From: Methylocapsa sp. D3K7
GTDB lineage: Bacteria > Pseudomonadota > Alphaproteobacteria > Rhizobiales > Beijerinckiaceae
Assembly: GCF_029855125.1 (NCBI RefSeq)
Contig: NZ_CP123229.1
Location: 1,674,001-1,738,000 of the forward strand
Length of the DNA: 64,000 nt
Reading direction: 5' to 3'
A program made the position numbers and the translations under genes. Numbering within the stretch: position 1 is the stretch's first letter; each line of letters begins with the position of its first letter. The notes below the pieces were generated by a model. That model did not search any database, had not been told where the DNA came from, and worked only from the letters and a program-made list of their open reading frames with translations. Shown here one piece after another: positions 50,297-59,269 of the stretch.

Positions 50297-52024
50297 TTAG
50301 CGCCGGAGATTTGTTTGCGCCAATTCGATTACCTCGTCACCCCTGCCGTTGATGATCGCCTTCAGCATGTAGAGGCTAAAACCCTTGGCCTGTTCGAGAT
50401 GAATCTTTGGTGGCATGACGAGCTCCTGCTTCGCCGTCACCACATCGAGAAGCACCGGCCCATCATGCGCAAGTGCGTCCCTGACCGCGGCTTCAAGGCT
50501 CTCCGGTGTCTCCACCCTGATTCCGCGGATGCAGATCGCTTCCGCCATGGCGGCAAAATTCGGATTTTCGAGATTGGTCCCGCTGTCGAGATAACCGGCG
50601 GCTTTCATCTCCATGGCCACGAAGCCGAGCGACCCGTTGTTGTAGACAATAATTTTCACGGGAAGTTTCAGTTGGGTGAGCGTCAGCACGTCCCCCATGA
50701 GCATCGTAAAGCCGCCATCGCCCGAAAGGGAGATCACCTGCCGGCCAGGACAGGCGGCTTGCGCGCCGATCGCCTGCGGCATGGCGTTGGCCATTGAGCC
50801 GTGGTTGAACGAGCCAATCAGCCGCCGCTTGCCGTTCATGGTCAGATACCGCGCCGCCCAAACGGTCGGCGTACCGACATCAGCGGTGAAAATGGCGTCG
50901 TCGTTCGCAAGCGTGCTTATGATGCGCGTCAGATATTGGGCATGGACGCGGGTGTCGCCCGGCTTCGGTATCGCAAGATCGTCGAGACTGGCGCGAGCCG
51001 TGACGTAGTGCTTCTTGGCGTCATCGAGGAAGCGCCGGTCTTCCTTGCGCCGCACGCGCGGGAGAACCGCCGCAATCGTCGCCTTGACATCGCCGGTGAG
51101 CCCGAGGTCAACCGGCGTCCGCCGGCCGAGAGCTTCGGGATGGAGGTCGATCTGAATGATCTTCGCGTTCACCGGATAGAAATTGCGATAGGGAAAATCC
51201 GTTCCAAGCATCACCAGCGTGTCGCAGTTGAGCATGGCGTGGTAACCGGACGAAAAGCCGATAAAGCCGGTCATTCCGACATCGAAAGGATTGTCCCACT
51301 CGAGATATTCCTTGCCGCGCAGCGCATGGACAACCGGAGCTGCAAGAGCATCGGCGAGCGCGACGACCTCGTCATGCGCGCCAGCACATCCGCTACCGCA
51401 AAGAAGCGAGATTGTGTCCAAACCTTCGAGTATTTCGACGAGCCTGTCGATATCGGCCGCCGCCGGAGCCACGACCGGCGATAGGGACTCAAGAGAGCGA
51501 ATCACCGCGCCGTCGGGTGCCTGCATCAGCGCGACATCGCCGGGCAACACAATGACGGCGACGCCCTTCTTGCCAATCGCGGTGCGGATCGCGGTCTCCA
51601 AAATGCGCGGGAAATGGTTTGGGTTGGAAACGAGTTCGACATAGTGGCTGCACTCGCGGAACAGTTCCTGCGGGTGGGTCTCCTGAAAATAGCCAAGTCC
51701 AATCTCGGATGAAGGAATATGCGCGGCGATCGCGAGGACGGGCAGATGGCTGCGATGGCAGTCGAACAGACCATTGATGAGGTGGAGATTGCCTGGCCCG
51801 CAACTGCCGGCGCACACCGCGAGATCGCCGCTCGCGGCGGCCTCGCCGCCGGCCGCGAAGGCTGCCACTTCTTCATGCCGTACGTGCATCCAATCGATCC
51901 GGCCAAGCCGGCGAAGGCTGTCATTGAGGCCGTTGAGGCTATCGCCAGTGACACCCCAGATCCGCTTCACACCAGCATCCGCAAGTGTGACGGCCATCAA
52001 GTCTGCGATGGTTCCGTTGGCCAT
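50297..52024 (-). CDS. poxB: Pyruvate dehydrogenase (quinone), PoxB
   Basis: PoxB decarboxylates pyruvate to acetate and CO2, passing electrons to ubiquinone. The 575-residue protein is close to the 572 of E. coli. The thiamine-pyrophosphate motif is [20 protein letters not shown]...VYNNGSLG, and [14 protein letters not shown] holds the catalytic Glu. The central FAD domain contains [14 protein letters not shown]. The C-terminal tail normally binds lipid. Dps and an oxalate decarboxylase lie upstream. Confidence 0.92.
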   Translation of the reverse strand: MANGTIADLMAVTLADAGVKRIWGVTGDSLNGLNDSLRRLGRIDWMHVRHEEVAAFAAGGEAAASGDLAVCAGSCGPGNLHLINGLFDCHRSHLPVLAIAAHIPSSEIGLGYFQETHPQELFRECSHYVELVSNPNHFPRILETAIRTAIGKKGVAVIVLPGDVALMQAPDGAVIRSLESLSPVVAPAAADIDRLVEILEGLDTISLLCGSGCAGAHDEVVALADALAAPVVHALRGKEYLEWDNPFDVGMTGFIGFSSGYHAMLNCDTLVMLGTDFPYRNFYPVNAKIIQIDLHPEALGRRTPVDLGLTGDVKATIAAVLPRVRRKEDRRFLDDAKKHYVTARASLDDLAIPKPGDTRVHAQYLTRIISTLANDDAIFTADVGTPTVWAARYLTMNGKRRLIGSFNHGSMANAMPQAIGAQAACPGRQVISLSGDGGFTMLMGDVLTLTQLKLPVKIIVYNNGSLGFVAMEMKAAGYLDSGTNLENPNFAAMAEAICIRGIRVETPESLEAAVRDALAHDGPVLLDVVTAKQELVMPPKIHLEQAKGFSLYMLKAIINGRGDEVIELAQTNLRR

Positions 52025-52152
52025 TCGTCCATCCTATCCGCCCCGCGCGAAGGAGCGCAGTGGTGTGTAACGGCCCGATCAGCATGGCGAAGGCTCCGCG
52101 TTGCACGGAGCCTTCCATCTGTGATGGACGTTGAATTGGTCTATGGCAGGCG

Positions 52153-52665
52153 TCACGCGCGGCCGGTCTCGAACAGGAACCAGGTGCGCCGCTCGGCTTC
52201 GTCGATCCAGACCTCGATCAGGCTGGCGCTGGCAACGTCGCCATGCTCGTCGCAGAGCGCATGAACCTCGCGCAGGCTTGCCGTGAGCTGCTTGTTGTCC
52301 TCCCGTAGTTCGGCCAGCATGTCGGGCGGCGTGACGTAGTCGGCATCATTGTCGAGGATGCGCTGCAACCTTGCGATCTCGCCAATCGAATGAAGGGTCT
52401 TGCCGCCAATCTTGCGGACTCGTTCGGCGATGGCGTCTGTTGTCGCAAAAATCTGGTCGCTTTGCTCGTCGAGCAAGAGATGATAGTCGCGAAAATGCGG
52501 ACCCGACATATGCCAGTGAAAGTTTTTTGTCTTGATGTACAAGGCAAAAATGTCCGCCAGCAAGGCCGTCAGCGCAGCCGAAATATCCCGCGTCGCGTTC
52601 GATTTCAAATCCGTCGGTGTACTGAGCGCGGCCGCCTGCCGCGCCTTGACATCAGTCTTATTCAT
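52153..52665 (-). CDS. dps: Dps DNA-binding ferritin-like protein
   Basis: Dps stores iron and protects DNA during stress. The 170-residue protein shows the inter-subunit ferroxidase site: KTKNFHWHMSGPHFRDYH (His) and LDEQSDQIFATTDAIAERV (Asp/Glu). The N-terminus is basic (KTDVKARQ), which could bind DNA. It stands 128 bp upstream of poxB on the same strand. Confidence 0.93.
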   Translation of the reverse strand: MNKTDVKARQAAALSTPTDLKSNATRDISAALTALLADIFALYIKTKNFHWHMSGPHFRDYHLLLDEQSDQIFATTDAIAERVRKIGGKTLHSIGEIARLQRILDNDADYVTPPDMLAELREDNKQLTASLREVHALCDEHGDVASASLIEVWIDEAERRTWFLFETGRA

Positions 52666-52707
52666 CCTTCGTATCTCCTTTTTAGCATGCCATCCACTAC
52701 CGATGCA

Positions 52708-53952
52708 TCACTCCGGCATGACAGCCGGCTTGTTGTTTGGGAATTTTGCAATCGTCGCCGCGTCCACATTAAGATGCTGGGCAACCAGCTCAGGCGGCGT
52801 ATGCGTCAGCCAGTCGGACAGAGACACATCCGCGTAATAGGAACTTCTGAACACTTCGAGGAACTGCAAATCCGTATCTCCGGTGTTCTTAATATAGTGC
52901 CCATTGCTGCGTTTGACATAACCAATATCACCTGGATTGAAATCCATTGTAACGGCGCGCGGCCCGGAGTCGAACACGGTCATCCGCCCCTTGCCCTTGA
53001 TCCAATACTGCCATTCGTCGGCATTGTGATGCCAATGCATTTCGCGAAGGCCGCCCGAATGCAACGTCACGAGCGCGGCGGCGATTGTCTTGGAGACGTT
53101 GAAATTGTTGCTGTCGGCGATTCGCACCTCGCCGCCCTTCGTATGCTTTACCGGCGCGCTCGATCCAAGCGAGAAGGTAAATGGATGCGGCGGCAATCCC
53201 AATGCACTCTTCACCGACGCTTGATCGGCGGCGAGGGCGCCGGGCAGCTTACCTTGAAAAATGTAAAGCTGGTGGAGAGGAATCTTGGCGAAGGTTTCCG
53301 CCGGAACGCCGAAATTCTCGGCCAATATGTCGGGCGGCGTATGGGCAAACCAATCCGTGAGCAGGATGGTGTTGTACTCAGTGGCTTTCCCATCGTCGAA
53401 ACACAAGAGGAACTCGCAGCCATCCGGCCCAAGCCCTTGCAGCGAGTGCGGCAGGCCCGCCGGAAAGTACCAAAGGTCGCCTTCTTTCACATCGGCGACT
53501 TGCGCCCGCCCCATTTCATCGAGGATCGTGATCCTGCAGTTGCCGTAGGACATATATCCCCATTCGGCGGCCAAGTGCCAGTGCAATTCCCGGATGCCTC
53601 CCGCCGTGAGACGCATGTCGACGCCGGAGATGGTTTCTGCGATCGCGAAATCGGCCTGCGTCACCTGACGGGCCCAGCCGCCGTCCTGGACGCGCTTGGC
53701 GGCATTGTTGAACGAGGCCCAAAAGTGCGGCATGTCGCTAACGTCGGTCGGCGGCGGAAACTGCGCCGACGGAAACTGGCCGCCGATCGCCGGATTTTGC
53801 GGACCTGGATCAGTGAGACTTGCCGGATTTCCTTTGGTGTTGATGACGCCTTGTGGCGGCTCATCCGGATTGCCGAAGGAGGCCGCCCGCACCGCCGTGG
53901 AGGCCACGGAACCAGCCGCCGCCGCGGTCAATATTTTGCGTCTTGAAATCAT
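52708..53952 (-). CDS. Oxalate decarboxylase, bicupin, Tat-exported
   Basis: The protein converts oxalate to formate and CO2. The start at 53952 gives 414 residues with a twin-arginine signal (ISRRKILTAAAAGSVASTAV). Two cupin domains bind Mn: GIRELHWHLAAEWGYM with FPAGLPHSLQGL, and GLREMHWHHNADEWQYWI with NGHYIKNTG. The lid that carries the catalytic Glu162 in Bacillus OxdC reads TEYNT here, so the glutamate is kept. The periplasmic location differs from the cytosolic Bacillus enzyme. Confidence 0.9.
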   Translation of the reverse strand: MISRRKILTAAAAGSVASTAVRAASFGNPDEPPQGVINTKGNPASLTDPGPQNPAIGGQFPSAQFPPPTDVSDMPHFWASFNNAAKRVQDGGWARQVTQADFAIAETISGVDMRLTAGGIRELHWHLAAEWGYMSYGNCRITILDEMGRAQVADVKEGDLWYFPAGLPHSLQGLGPDGCEFLLCFDDGKATEYNTILLTDWFAHTPPDILAENFGVPAETFAKIPLHQLYIFQGKLPGALAADQASVKSALGLPPHPFTFSLGSSAPVKHTKGGEVRIADSNNFNVSKTIAAALVTLHSGGLREMHWHHNADEWQYWIKGKGRMTVFDSGPRAVTMDFNPGDIGYVKRSNGHYIKNTGDTDLQFLEVFRSSYYADVSLSDWLTHTPPELVAQHLNVDAATIAKFPNNKPAVMPE

Positions 53953-54228
53953 ATGAAATTGCTCCTGCGATGGAGTGGTCAATGATGAGAGGGGCGCCGG
54001 TAATTTTTGGGATTCGACAAGAACTACGCACGATTCAACACGCGATGGTCTCGCAAATGTGACGCCTCGCGGGATGGCACATTTTTACGCCCGGCGAAGG
54101 CAATATGCCTTTGCGCATGATGCCTTTGCGCATGACGTATTCACAATTTTTTTGAAGCGCGGCTGCCACGTCTATGCCGCCGGTCAAGGGGTGGGAAGCG
54201 GCGGCCGCCCGCATGCGAACGTCGCCTT

Positions 54229-55017
54229 TCAGCGTGGCGCCGGTTCCACAACCTTCCGGTACAGATGCCAGGTCGAATGCGCGAGCACGGGAACCACAAC
54301 GGCGAGGCCCGCGAAAACCAAAAGAAAGCCAAGGGCCAGGGAGACGGCAACGATCAGTCCCCACAGCGCCATGATCATCGGGTTCACCAGCACGGCCTTG
54401 ACAGATGTATAAATGGCAACCGGAACGTCAACCTCGCGGTCGAGAAGCATGGGGAAGGAAACCACACTCACGCTCAGGGCGAGTACAGCGAAGACAAAGC
54501 CGATCGCGGTGCCAAATCCAATCAATTTCCAACCCTCTGTGGTGCCAAAGATCTGACCGAAGAATTGGGTGAAGGATTGCGGCCAGGTGGTGCCGAAGAG
54601 CGACCTGTACAGCGCAAGCGCCGAATATTCCCAGCAGGCGAAGATCACCAGCAATAGCAATCCGAGAGAAAGGATTGGAAACATCGCGTGCGACCGCACC
54701 ACGCCGAAGGCGTCTTTCCAGGACGCGTCGAGACCGAGTTCCCGGCGGCGGCTGACCTCATAAAGACCGATCGCCGCGAAAGGCCCAATGAGCGCGAAAC
54801 CCGAGAGAAGCGGGAAGAGCAAAGGCAGAGGATTGCCGATCATGAGCCAAATGCCGGCAACGGGATAAATGAGACCGAGGAAAACGAGATGCGACGGCAT
54901 CGCCGAGAAATCGGCAAGCCCTTCAACCAAGGCTTGCTTAAGGTCCGCCAGACCAATCTTGCGGACCTTGGGACCGTCCAGGACGTCCGGGCGAAAAAGC
55001 GTATGGGAATTCGACAT
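54229..55017 (-). CDS. DUF2189 family membrane protein
   Basis: This 262-residue inner-membrane protein has about five to six hydrophobic segments (SHLVFLGLIYPVAGIWLMIG, LLLLVIFACWEYSALALYRS, IGFVFAVLALSVSVVSFPML). The sequence VRKIGLADLKQALVEGLADF near the N-terminus and FALIGPFAAIGLYEVSRRRE are typical of DUF2189. Members often sit near cytochrome oxidase genes, which are not present here. Function is unknown. The start MSNSHTLFRP at 55017 is preferred over 55092. Confidence 0.85.
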   Translation of the reverse strand: MSNSHTLFRPDVLDGPKVRKIGLADLKQALVEGLADFSAMPSHLVFLGLIYPVAGIWLMIGNPLPLLFPLLSGFALIGPFAAIGLYEVSRRRELGLDASWKDAFGVVRSHAMFPILSLGLLLLVIFACWEYSALALYRSLFGTTWPQSFTQFFGQIFGTTEGWKLIGFGTAIGFVFAVLALSVSVVSFPMLLDREVDVPVAIYTSVKAVLVNPMIMALWGLIVAVSLALGFLLVFAGLAVVVPVLAHSTWHLYRKVVEPAPR

Positions 55018-55120
55018 AGTCGTTCCTCCTTGACCGGCTTGACCGGATGCGGTCACGAGGCTTCGAGGTGCGCCAAACGCAACGCCAGTCACGCAGGACC
55101 GCGATTTTATGTTTTGACAA

Positions 55121-55912
55121 CTATACGCTCAGGACCAGCGGCCGGTCGAGACAATTCTGAACTGTAAATCGCGGACCAGGATCGCCCTGAAAATTGTAGA
55201 CGCCAACATGGGTCAGCTTCCCTTCCGTGTCGAGCCAGATCTTGCCGCCAAGGTCTCGCCACTTTTGACAAAAACCAAAGTCCTCGCTGACATAGGCGCC
55301 GGTTTCCTTGTCGATCATGCAATCGAAAAGTGCGTAGCTTTCGGCCGCCTTGGCGTTTGAAAACGCATGCACGCTTTTGTAGCGGCTTTCGGGGTAGGCC
55401 GCGATCATGCGTTCGATCACCTGCCGCTTGAGCAGCATGAAACCGCCGCCACAGTAGACGGCGGTGGCAAACCTTCCCTCGTGTTCCCGCTCATTGCCAG
55501 TGCAGAGCGTGCCGACATAGAGCAGCGGCGCGGTTTGGAATGGCTCCTTCGCGGTCGCGGCTCGCTTGATCGCCGGATTGCTCCAGTCGATGACTTTCAA
55601 GGGATAGATCCCAGCCACGAATTCGTGGTCGAAGGCAAGCATCGCATGGACTTGCTCCGCGTCGAACCCGATGTCGGCGTCGATGAACAAAAGATGCGTC
55701 GCCTCTGGCGTGTTTAAAAATTGGCTGACCAGTGTGTTGCGGCTGCGGGTGATCAGCGAATCATGCCCCAGCAGGGCAAGCGCCGCGTCGAAATTGGCGC
55801 GCGAAGCCAATTGGATGAGGCTGATCACCGACTGCATATAGTGTTGCGAAACAAGTCCTCCGAAACAAGGCGTGGCGATGAAGACCATTGGCCGGCGGTT
55901 GGATTCGGTCAT
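55121..55912 (-). CDS. Glycosyltransferase-like protein (GT-A fold)
   Basis: This 263-residue protein begins with a nucleotide-sugar-type segment (MVFIATPCFGGLVSQHYMQS) and has HLLFIDADIGFDAEQVHAML with a DxD-like metal site, then CGGGFMLLKRQVIERM and YVSEDFGFCQKWRDLGGKIW. The pattern resembles viral and bacterial GT-A glycosyltransferases (COG1216-like). No signal peptide or sugar specificity can be read. No other glycan gene is adjacent. Confidence 0.75.
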   Translation of the reverse strand: MTESNRRPMVFIATPCFGGLVSQHYMQSVISLIQLASRANFDAALALLGHDSLITRSRNTLVSQFLNTPEATHLLFIDADIGFDAEQVHAMLAFDHEFVAGIYPLKVIDWSNPAIKRAATAKEPFQTAPLLYVGTLCTGNEREHEGRFATAVYCGGGFMLLKRQVIERMIAAYPESRYKSVHAFSNAKAAESYALFDCMIDKETGAYVSEDFGFCQKWRDLGGKIWLDTEGKLTHVGVYNFQGDPGPRFTVQNCLDRPLVLSV

Positions 55913-56465
55913 GCCTGTCCTTGGGCTGTCTTGAGGCGCAAAAGATACGAAGGCGCAGGCGGTCGCGTCTCACGGCCCCAGCCGCGGATGGCGCGAGGCG
56001 GGGTCCGTCTTAAAGAACAAACCCTGCGTGAAACCTGCATGAGTCATCGCTTGGCAGCTGTTTGAAGCGCAGACTCACAAGGAACCCTCGTGCGGTAGTC
56101 TCTTTTTGGCGGCGTTTGATCGGAAAACATCCTTCGCGCAAAGATATGATGGAACATTTTGTCCCAGCCCAAGTTGCTTGGGCGTTGGGCACCGTCCTGA
56201 GGAGAAAGCGGAACGGTCGCCTCCTGCGGCTATGGTTACGGCTATAGTTACGGGTATCCTTATAGCTGCGGCTACTATGGTTATCCAGGCTATGCCTATG
56301 GATGGTGATTTACGGAAATAATTCAGCAATCTGTTCAACCAGACCTTGTATATCGAGCGAGACAGCACAACCATAATGTTAGATTCACAGGTGATTGGGC
56401 TTGTGCCGTGATCGAGCCAAAGCGGATATCCCGCTCTGGGTGCCGAGGTAGCTAGGGAGAAAGTG
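55913..56465. other. Gene-free stretch containing a decayed tyrosine/glycine-rich relic
   Basis: The frame ending at 56309 reads CGYGYGYSYGYPYSCGYYGY then PGYAYGW and stop, but it has no start: an in-frame TGA lies just upstream of about 56205. It looks like the end of a third relative of the glycine/tyrosine-rich proteins downstream. The rest of the spacer shows no feature except a possible promoter before the 56466 gene. Confidence 0.45.
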
Positions 56466-57182
56466 ATGAAACGCGCGGGTATAGGAATGGCGACAGCTGC
56501 GCTTGGCTTGGCTCTGTTGGCGAGTGGCCCCGCCGAGGCATTCCGCGGAGGCGGCGGATTTGGCGGTTTCCATGGCGGCGGTTTCCATGGCGGCGGATTT
56601 GGTGGCGGCGGCTTCCGTGGTGGTGGTTTTGGTGGCTGGCATGGCGGCGGGTTCGGCCGAGGTGTCGCAATGGGTGGCTGGGGCCGTGGCTGGCATGGCG
56701 GCGGGTTCGGCCGAGGTGTCGCAATGGGTGGCTGGGGCCGTGGCTGGAATGGCGGCGGTTGGAATCGTGGCGGCTGGAATCGCGGCGGCTGGAATCAGGC
56801 CGGCTGGAATCGCGGCGGCTGGCGCGGCGGCCGCTGGAACCGCTGGGGATGGAATCGTGGCTGGAATAATGGCTGGGGCTGGAACAACGGCTGGTGGCCA
56901 GCCTACGCTGGGTTAGGGCTTGGATTGGGCTACGGCCTGAGCGCCTGGGATTACGGATACCCTTACGACTATGGGTATGGTTACCCTTCTTATGATTATT
57001 CCTATGCCGCTCCAACTTATGCAGCGCCGCTCGTGACAGGCCGCAGCGTGGCGACCGGGCAATGGGGCAATTTTTGCACCACATCTGTGAAAACATGTGA
57101 ACTCACGCGCGCGTCTTTCCTTGGGAACGGGTGCTCGTGCCGGGTGCCGGGCGGACGCGCGAGGGGGACCGTTTCCCCTTGA
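56466..57182 (+). CDS. Secreted glycine/tryptophan-rich protein with four-cysteine C-terminal module
   Basis: This 238-residue protein has a signal peptide (IGMATAALGLALLASGPAEA) and a low-complexity region from about residue 22 to 140 (FRGGGGFGGFHGGGFHGGGF, later GWNRGGWNRGGWNQAGWNRG). A tyrosine-rich stretch follows, then a compact C-terminal module: TGRSVATGQWGNFCTTSVKT, CELTRASF, GNGCSCRVPGGRARGTV. The same module ends the 57388 protein. A 54-bp tandem duplication (56634-56741) encodes two identical 18-residue units. GGGAGA precedes the ATG. Confidence 0.75.
   Translation: MKRAGIGMATAALGLALLASGPAEAFRGGGGFGGFHGGGFHGGGFGGGGFRGGGFGGWHGGGFGRGVAMGGWGRGWHGGGFGRGVAMGGWGRGWNGGGWNRGGWNRGGWNQAGWNRGGWRGGRWNRWGWNRGWNNGWGWNNGWWPAYAGLGLGLGYGLSAWDYGYPYDYGYGYPSYDYSYAAPTYAAPLVTGRSVATGQWGNFCTTSVKTCELTRASFLGNGCSCRVPGGRARGTVSP
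56634..56741 (+). repeat. 54-bp perfect tandem duplication inside the glycine-rich gene
   Basis: Copies 56634-56687 and 56688-56741 are identical and encode GWHGGGFGRGVAMGGWGR twice. It is likely the result of slippage and a source of length variation. Confidence 0.85.
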
Positions 57183-57208
57183 GTGGCTGGCTTAATAGCT
57201 GAGCGATC

Positions 57209-57235
57209 ATGGCCGGGATTATCCCGGCCATTTTT
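57209..57235 (+). terminator. Intrinsic terminator
   Basis: ATGGCCGGGA (57209-57218) and TCCCGGCCAT (57222-57231) form a strong stem with a TTA loop, followed by TTTTT. It ends the 56466 gene transcript. Confidence 0.85.
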
Positions 57236-57387
57236 GTGATAAATCACCGCGGGAGCAGTTCTTTACCAAGTCCAAGCTCCGCCCCAATTGATGGAACGAT
57301 ACAGACCAAGCGATGTTTCGCGCCCCTTTAAGGGGCTTCACAGGGCCTCTACTCGCGCCAGCTGGGCGCAGACAGGAAAACCGATCG

Positions 57388-57969
57388 ATGGAGAGTCGAA
57401 TGAATCGCATGGCAGCGTTTTTGGCGGCGGCCGCGGTCGCGGCAGTGAGCCTCGCGGCGCCTGCGTGGGCCCAAGTGCCGACGCCCGCGGAGCGCGGAAT
57501 CATGACCCCGCCCATGGACCAGCAGAGCATGCCCGCGGACACGCAGGTTAACTGGGTGAACGGTCAGCGCTATATTGACAGAGGAAATCCGGCGGATCGT
57601 GTGTATGGCAACCCGCCATTCGCCTCTGGCTACGGTTATCCCTACGCGGCCGCCTATGGGTATGGATATCCGGACACAGCGCCCTATGGGTACCCTTACG
57701 CCAATCCCTATGGGTACTGGAATGAGTCCGCCAATCCGTTTTCGGTGGTGACCGCACCGATCGCGGCTCTCACCGCGCCTGTGTCAGTATTGGCAGCCTT
57801 CGAAGCCACGGCTCCCTCGGTGACGGGCCGCAGCGTCGCGACGGGCCAGATGGGAAGAATGTGTTCGACGCCGGTTAAATCTTGCGAGTTGTATCGCGAG
57901 TCCTTCGTCGGCAATGGATGCAGCTGTAAAGTTTCTGGTGGACGCGCGCGAGGCACCGTGGCGCCGTAA
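57388..57969 (+). CDS. Secreted tyrosine/proline-rich protein with the same C-terminal module
   Basis: The protein has a signal peptide (MAAFLAAAAVAAVSLAAPAW, ending AWA), a tyrosine/proline-rich middle (SGYGYPYAAAYGYGYPDTAP), and a C-terminal module TGRSVATGQMGRMCSTPVKS, CELYRESF, GNGCSCKVSGGRARGTV. That module is nearly identical to the end of the 56466 protein. The two genes are separated by a terminator. The start at 57388 follows AGGAAAA. 57400 is possible too. Confidence 0.75.
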   Translation: MESRMNRMAAFLAAAAVAAVSLAAPAWAQVPTPAERGIMTPPMDQQSMPADTQVNWVNGQRYIDRGNPADRVYGNPPFASGYGYPYAAAYGYGYPDTAPYGYPYANPYGYWNESANPFSVVTAPIAALTAPVSVLAAFEATAPSVTGRSVATGQMGRMCSTPVKSCELYRESFVGNGCSCKVSGGRARGTVAP

Positions 57970-57996
57970 TCCTGGATCTCTGACGCGAACTCAACC

Positions 57997-58027
57997 GTGG
58001 CCGGGCTCAACCCCGGCCACGCTTTTT
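57997..58027. terminator. Intrinsic terminator between convergent genes
   Basis: GTGGCCGGG (57997-58005) pairs with CCCGGCCAC (58012-58020), followed by GCTTTTT. It ends the 57388 gene and touches the end of the epimerase gene. Confidence 0.8.
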
Positions 58028-59031
58028 CAAACGCCAAAATAATCGCGGTACCAAGCGACAAACCGGCGAACGCCCTCGGTGAGCGGTGTCTTAGGCCGGA
58101 AGCCGGTCAGCCGTGAAAGCAGCGCCGTGTCGGCAAAAGTGGCTGGAACGTCGCCTTGCTGCATCTCCATGAAATTGCGCTCGGCTTTCAAGCCGGTGGC
58201 CGCCTCGATGGCGGCGACAAAATCCATGAGGCCGACAGGCGATTCATTGCCGATATTGATGATCCGCCAGGCGGCCACCGGCGAAAGGCTGTCTCCCGCT
58301 GGAGGCGGCGCTCTCCCATCCACCGGCTCCGGCGGATGGCTGGCGAGCCGGAACATCGCCTCGACGAGATCGTCGATATAGGTGAAATCCCGGGTCATTT
58401 TCCCGTGATTGTAAATATCGATGGGGCGGCCGTCGAACAGTGCCGAGCAAAATTTGAAAAGCGCCATGTCGGGGCGGCCCCAGGGGCCGTACACTGTAAA
58501 AAATCGCATCATCGTGACCGGAACTTTGAAGAGATGGCTATAGGCATGCGCCATCTCCTCATTCGCCTTTTTCGTCGCCGCGTAGAGCGTCAGCGGGTGG
58601 TCGGCGCGGTCGGTTTCGTGAAACGGAATCTTCGCATTGGCCCCATAAACGGAGGATGTCGATGCCATGAGCGCGTGCGAAGGTGGCGCATGGCGCATCA
58701 GTTCCAGAAGATTAAAGGTTCCGTTGAGGTTGGCATCGACATAGGCGCGCGGGTTGTCGAGACTGTATCGCACCCCTGCCTGCGCGGCGAAATGATAGAT
58801 GACATCGAAACCGCCGCCATAAATTTTTTGCAGTGCGGCGAAATCCTCGAGCATCGCCTCATGGCCGCAAAATCCTGGCCGTTCTTGCAAAATCCCGTGC
58901 CGCCGCAACTTCAGGTTGCGATCGTAATAGGCCGTAAACCCATCGATGCCTACAACATCATGACCCTCGTCGAGAAGACGGCGGGCCATGTGGAACCCGA
59001 TGAAACCGGCGCTGCCGGTGACCAGAACACG
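58027..59031 (-). CDS. NAD-dependent epimerase, UDP-glucuronate 4-epimerase-like
   Basis: This 334-residue SDR-type enzyme has the NAD motif MRVLVTGSAGFIGFHMARRL, the catalytic Tyr/Lys in YAATKKANEEMAHAYSHLF and Ser/Thr in MASTSSVYGAN. The C-terminal FTVYGPWGRPDMALFKF and RDFTYIDDLVEAM are typical of the UDP-glucuronate epimerase and related group. It would make nucleotide sugars for envelope polysaccharides. The start at 59031 is preferred over 59112, because family members start with MRVLVTG. Confidence 0.9.
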   Translation of the reverse strand, partial: RVLVTGSAGFIGFHMARRLLDEGHDVVGIDGFTAYYDRNLKLRRHGILQERPGFCGHEAMLEDFAALQKIYGGGFDVIYHFAAQAGVRYSLDNPRAYVDANLNGTFNLLELMRHAPPSHALMASTSSVYGANAKIPFHETDRADHPLTLYAATKKANEEMAHAYSHLFKVPVTMMRFFTVYGPWGRPDMALFKFCSALFDGRPIDIYNHGKMTRDFTYIDDLVEAMFRLASHPPEPVDGRAPPPAGDSLSPVAAWRIINIGNESPVGLMDFVAAIEAATGLKAERNFMEMQQGDVPATFADTALLSRLTGFRPKTPLTEGVRRFVAWYRDYFGV

Positions 59032-59269
59032 CATGTTTGATTCCAAAGTTGAAAGCACTCCCCGGGATGGGGGTTTGACCTGCCTCAAGAACCTAATTAA
59101 AGCCTTGTGCAAGAAGGGTCTAAGGAATTACCATAAAGGTCCGGTCCGCACGAATTTTGAGGGGCGCCCCGCCGCCATTTCTGGCGTTCGCCTAATGTAT
59201 AAGAGACAATAAAACCATCCGGCCTTTTTATAATCACGCCGCGACCGGAGTATCGGGAGACCGTTCAAT

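Noticed and set aside
52390..53946. 518-codon plus-strand open frame
   Set aside because: It is antisense to the oxalate decarboxylase and dps genes, whose motifs are clear. The translated sequence has no recognisable pattern and is rich in Arg and His as expected for a shadow frame.
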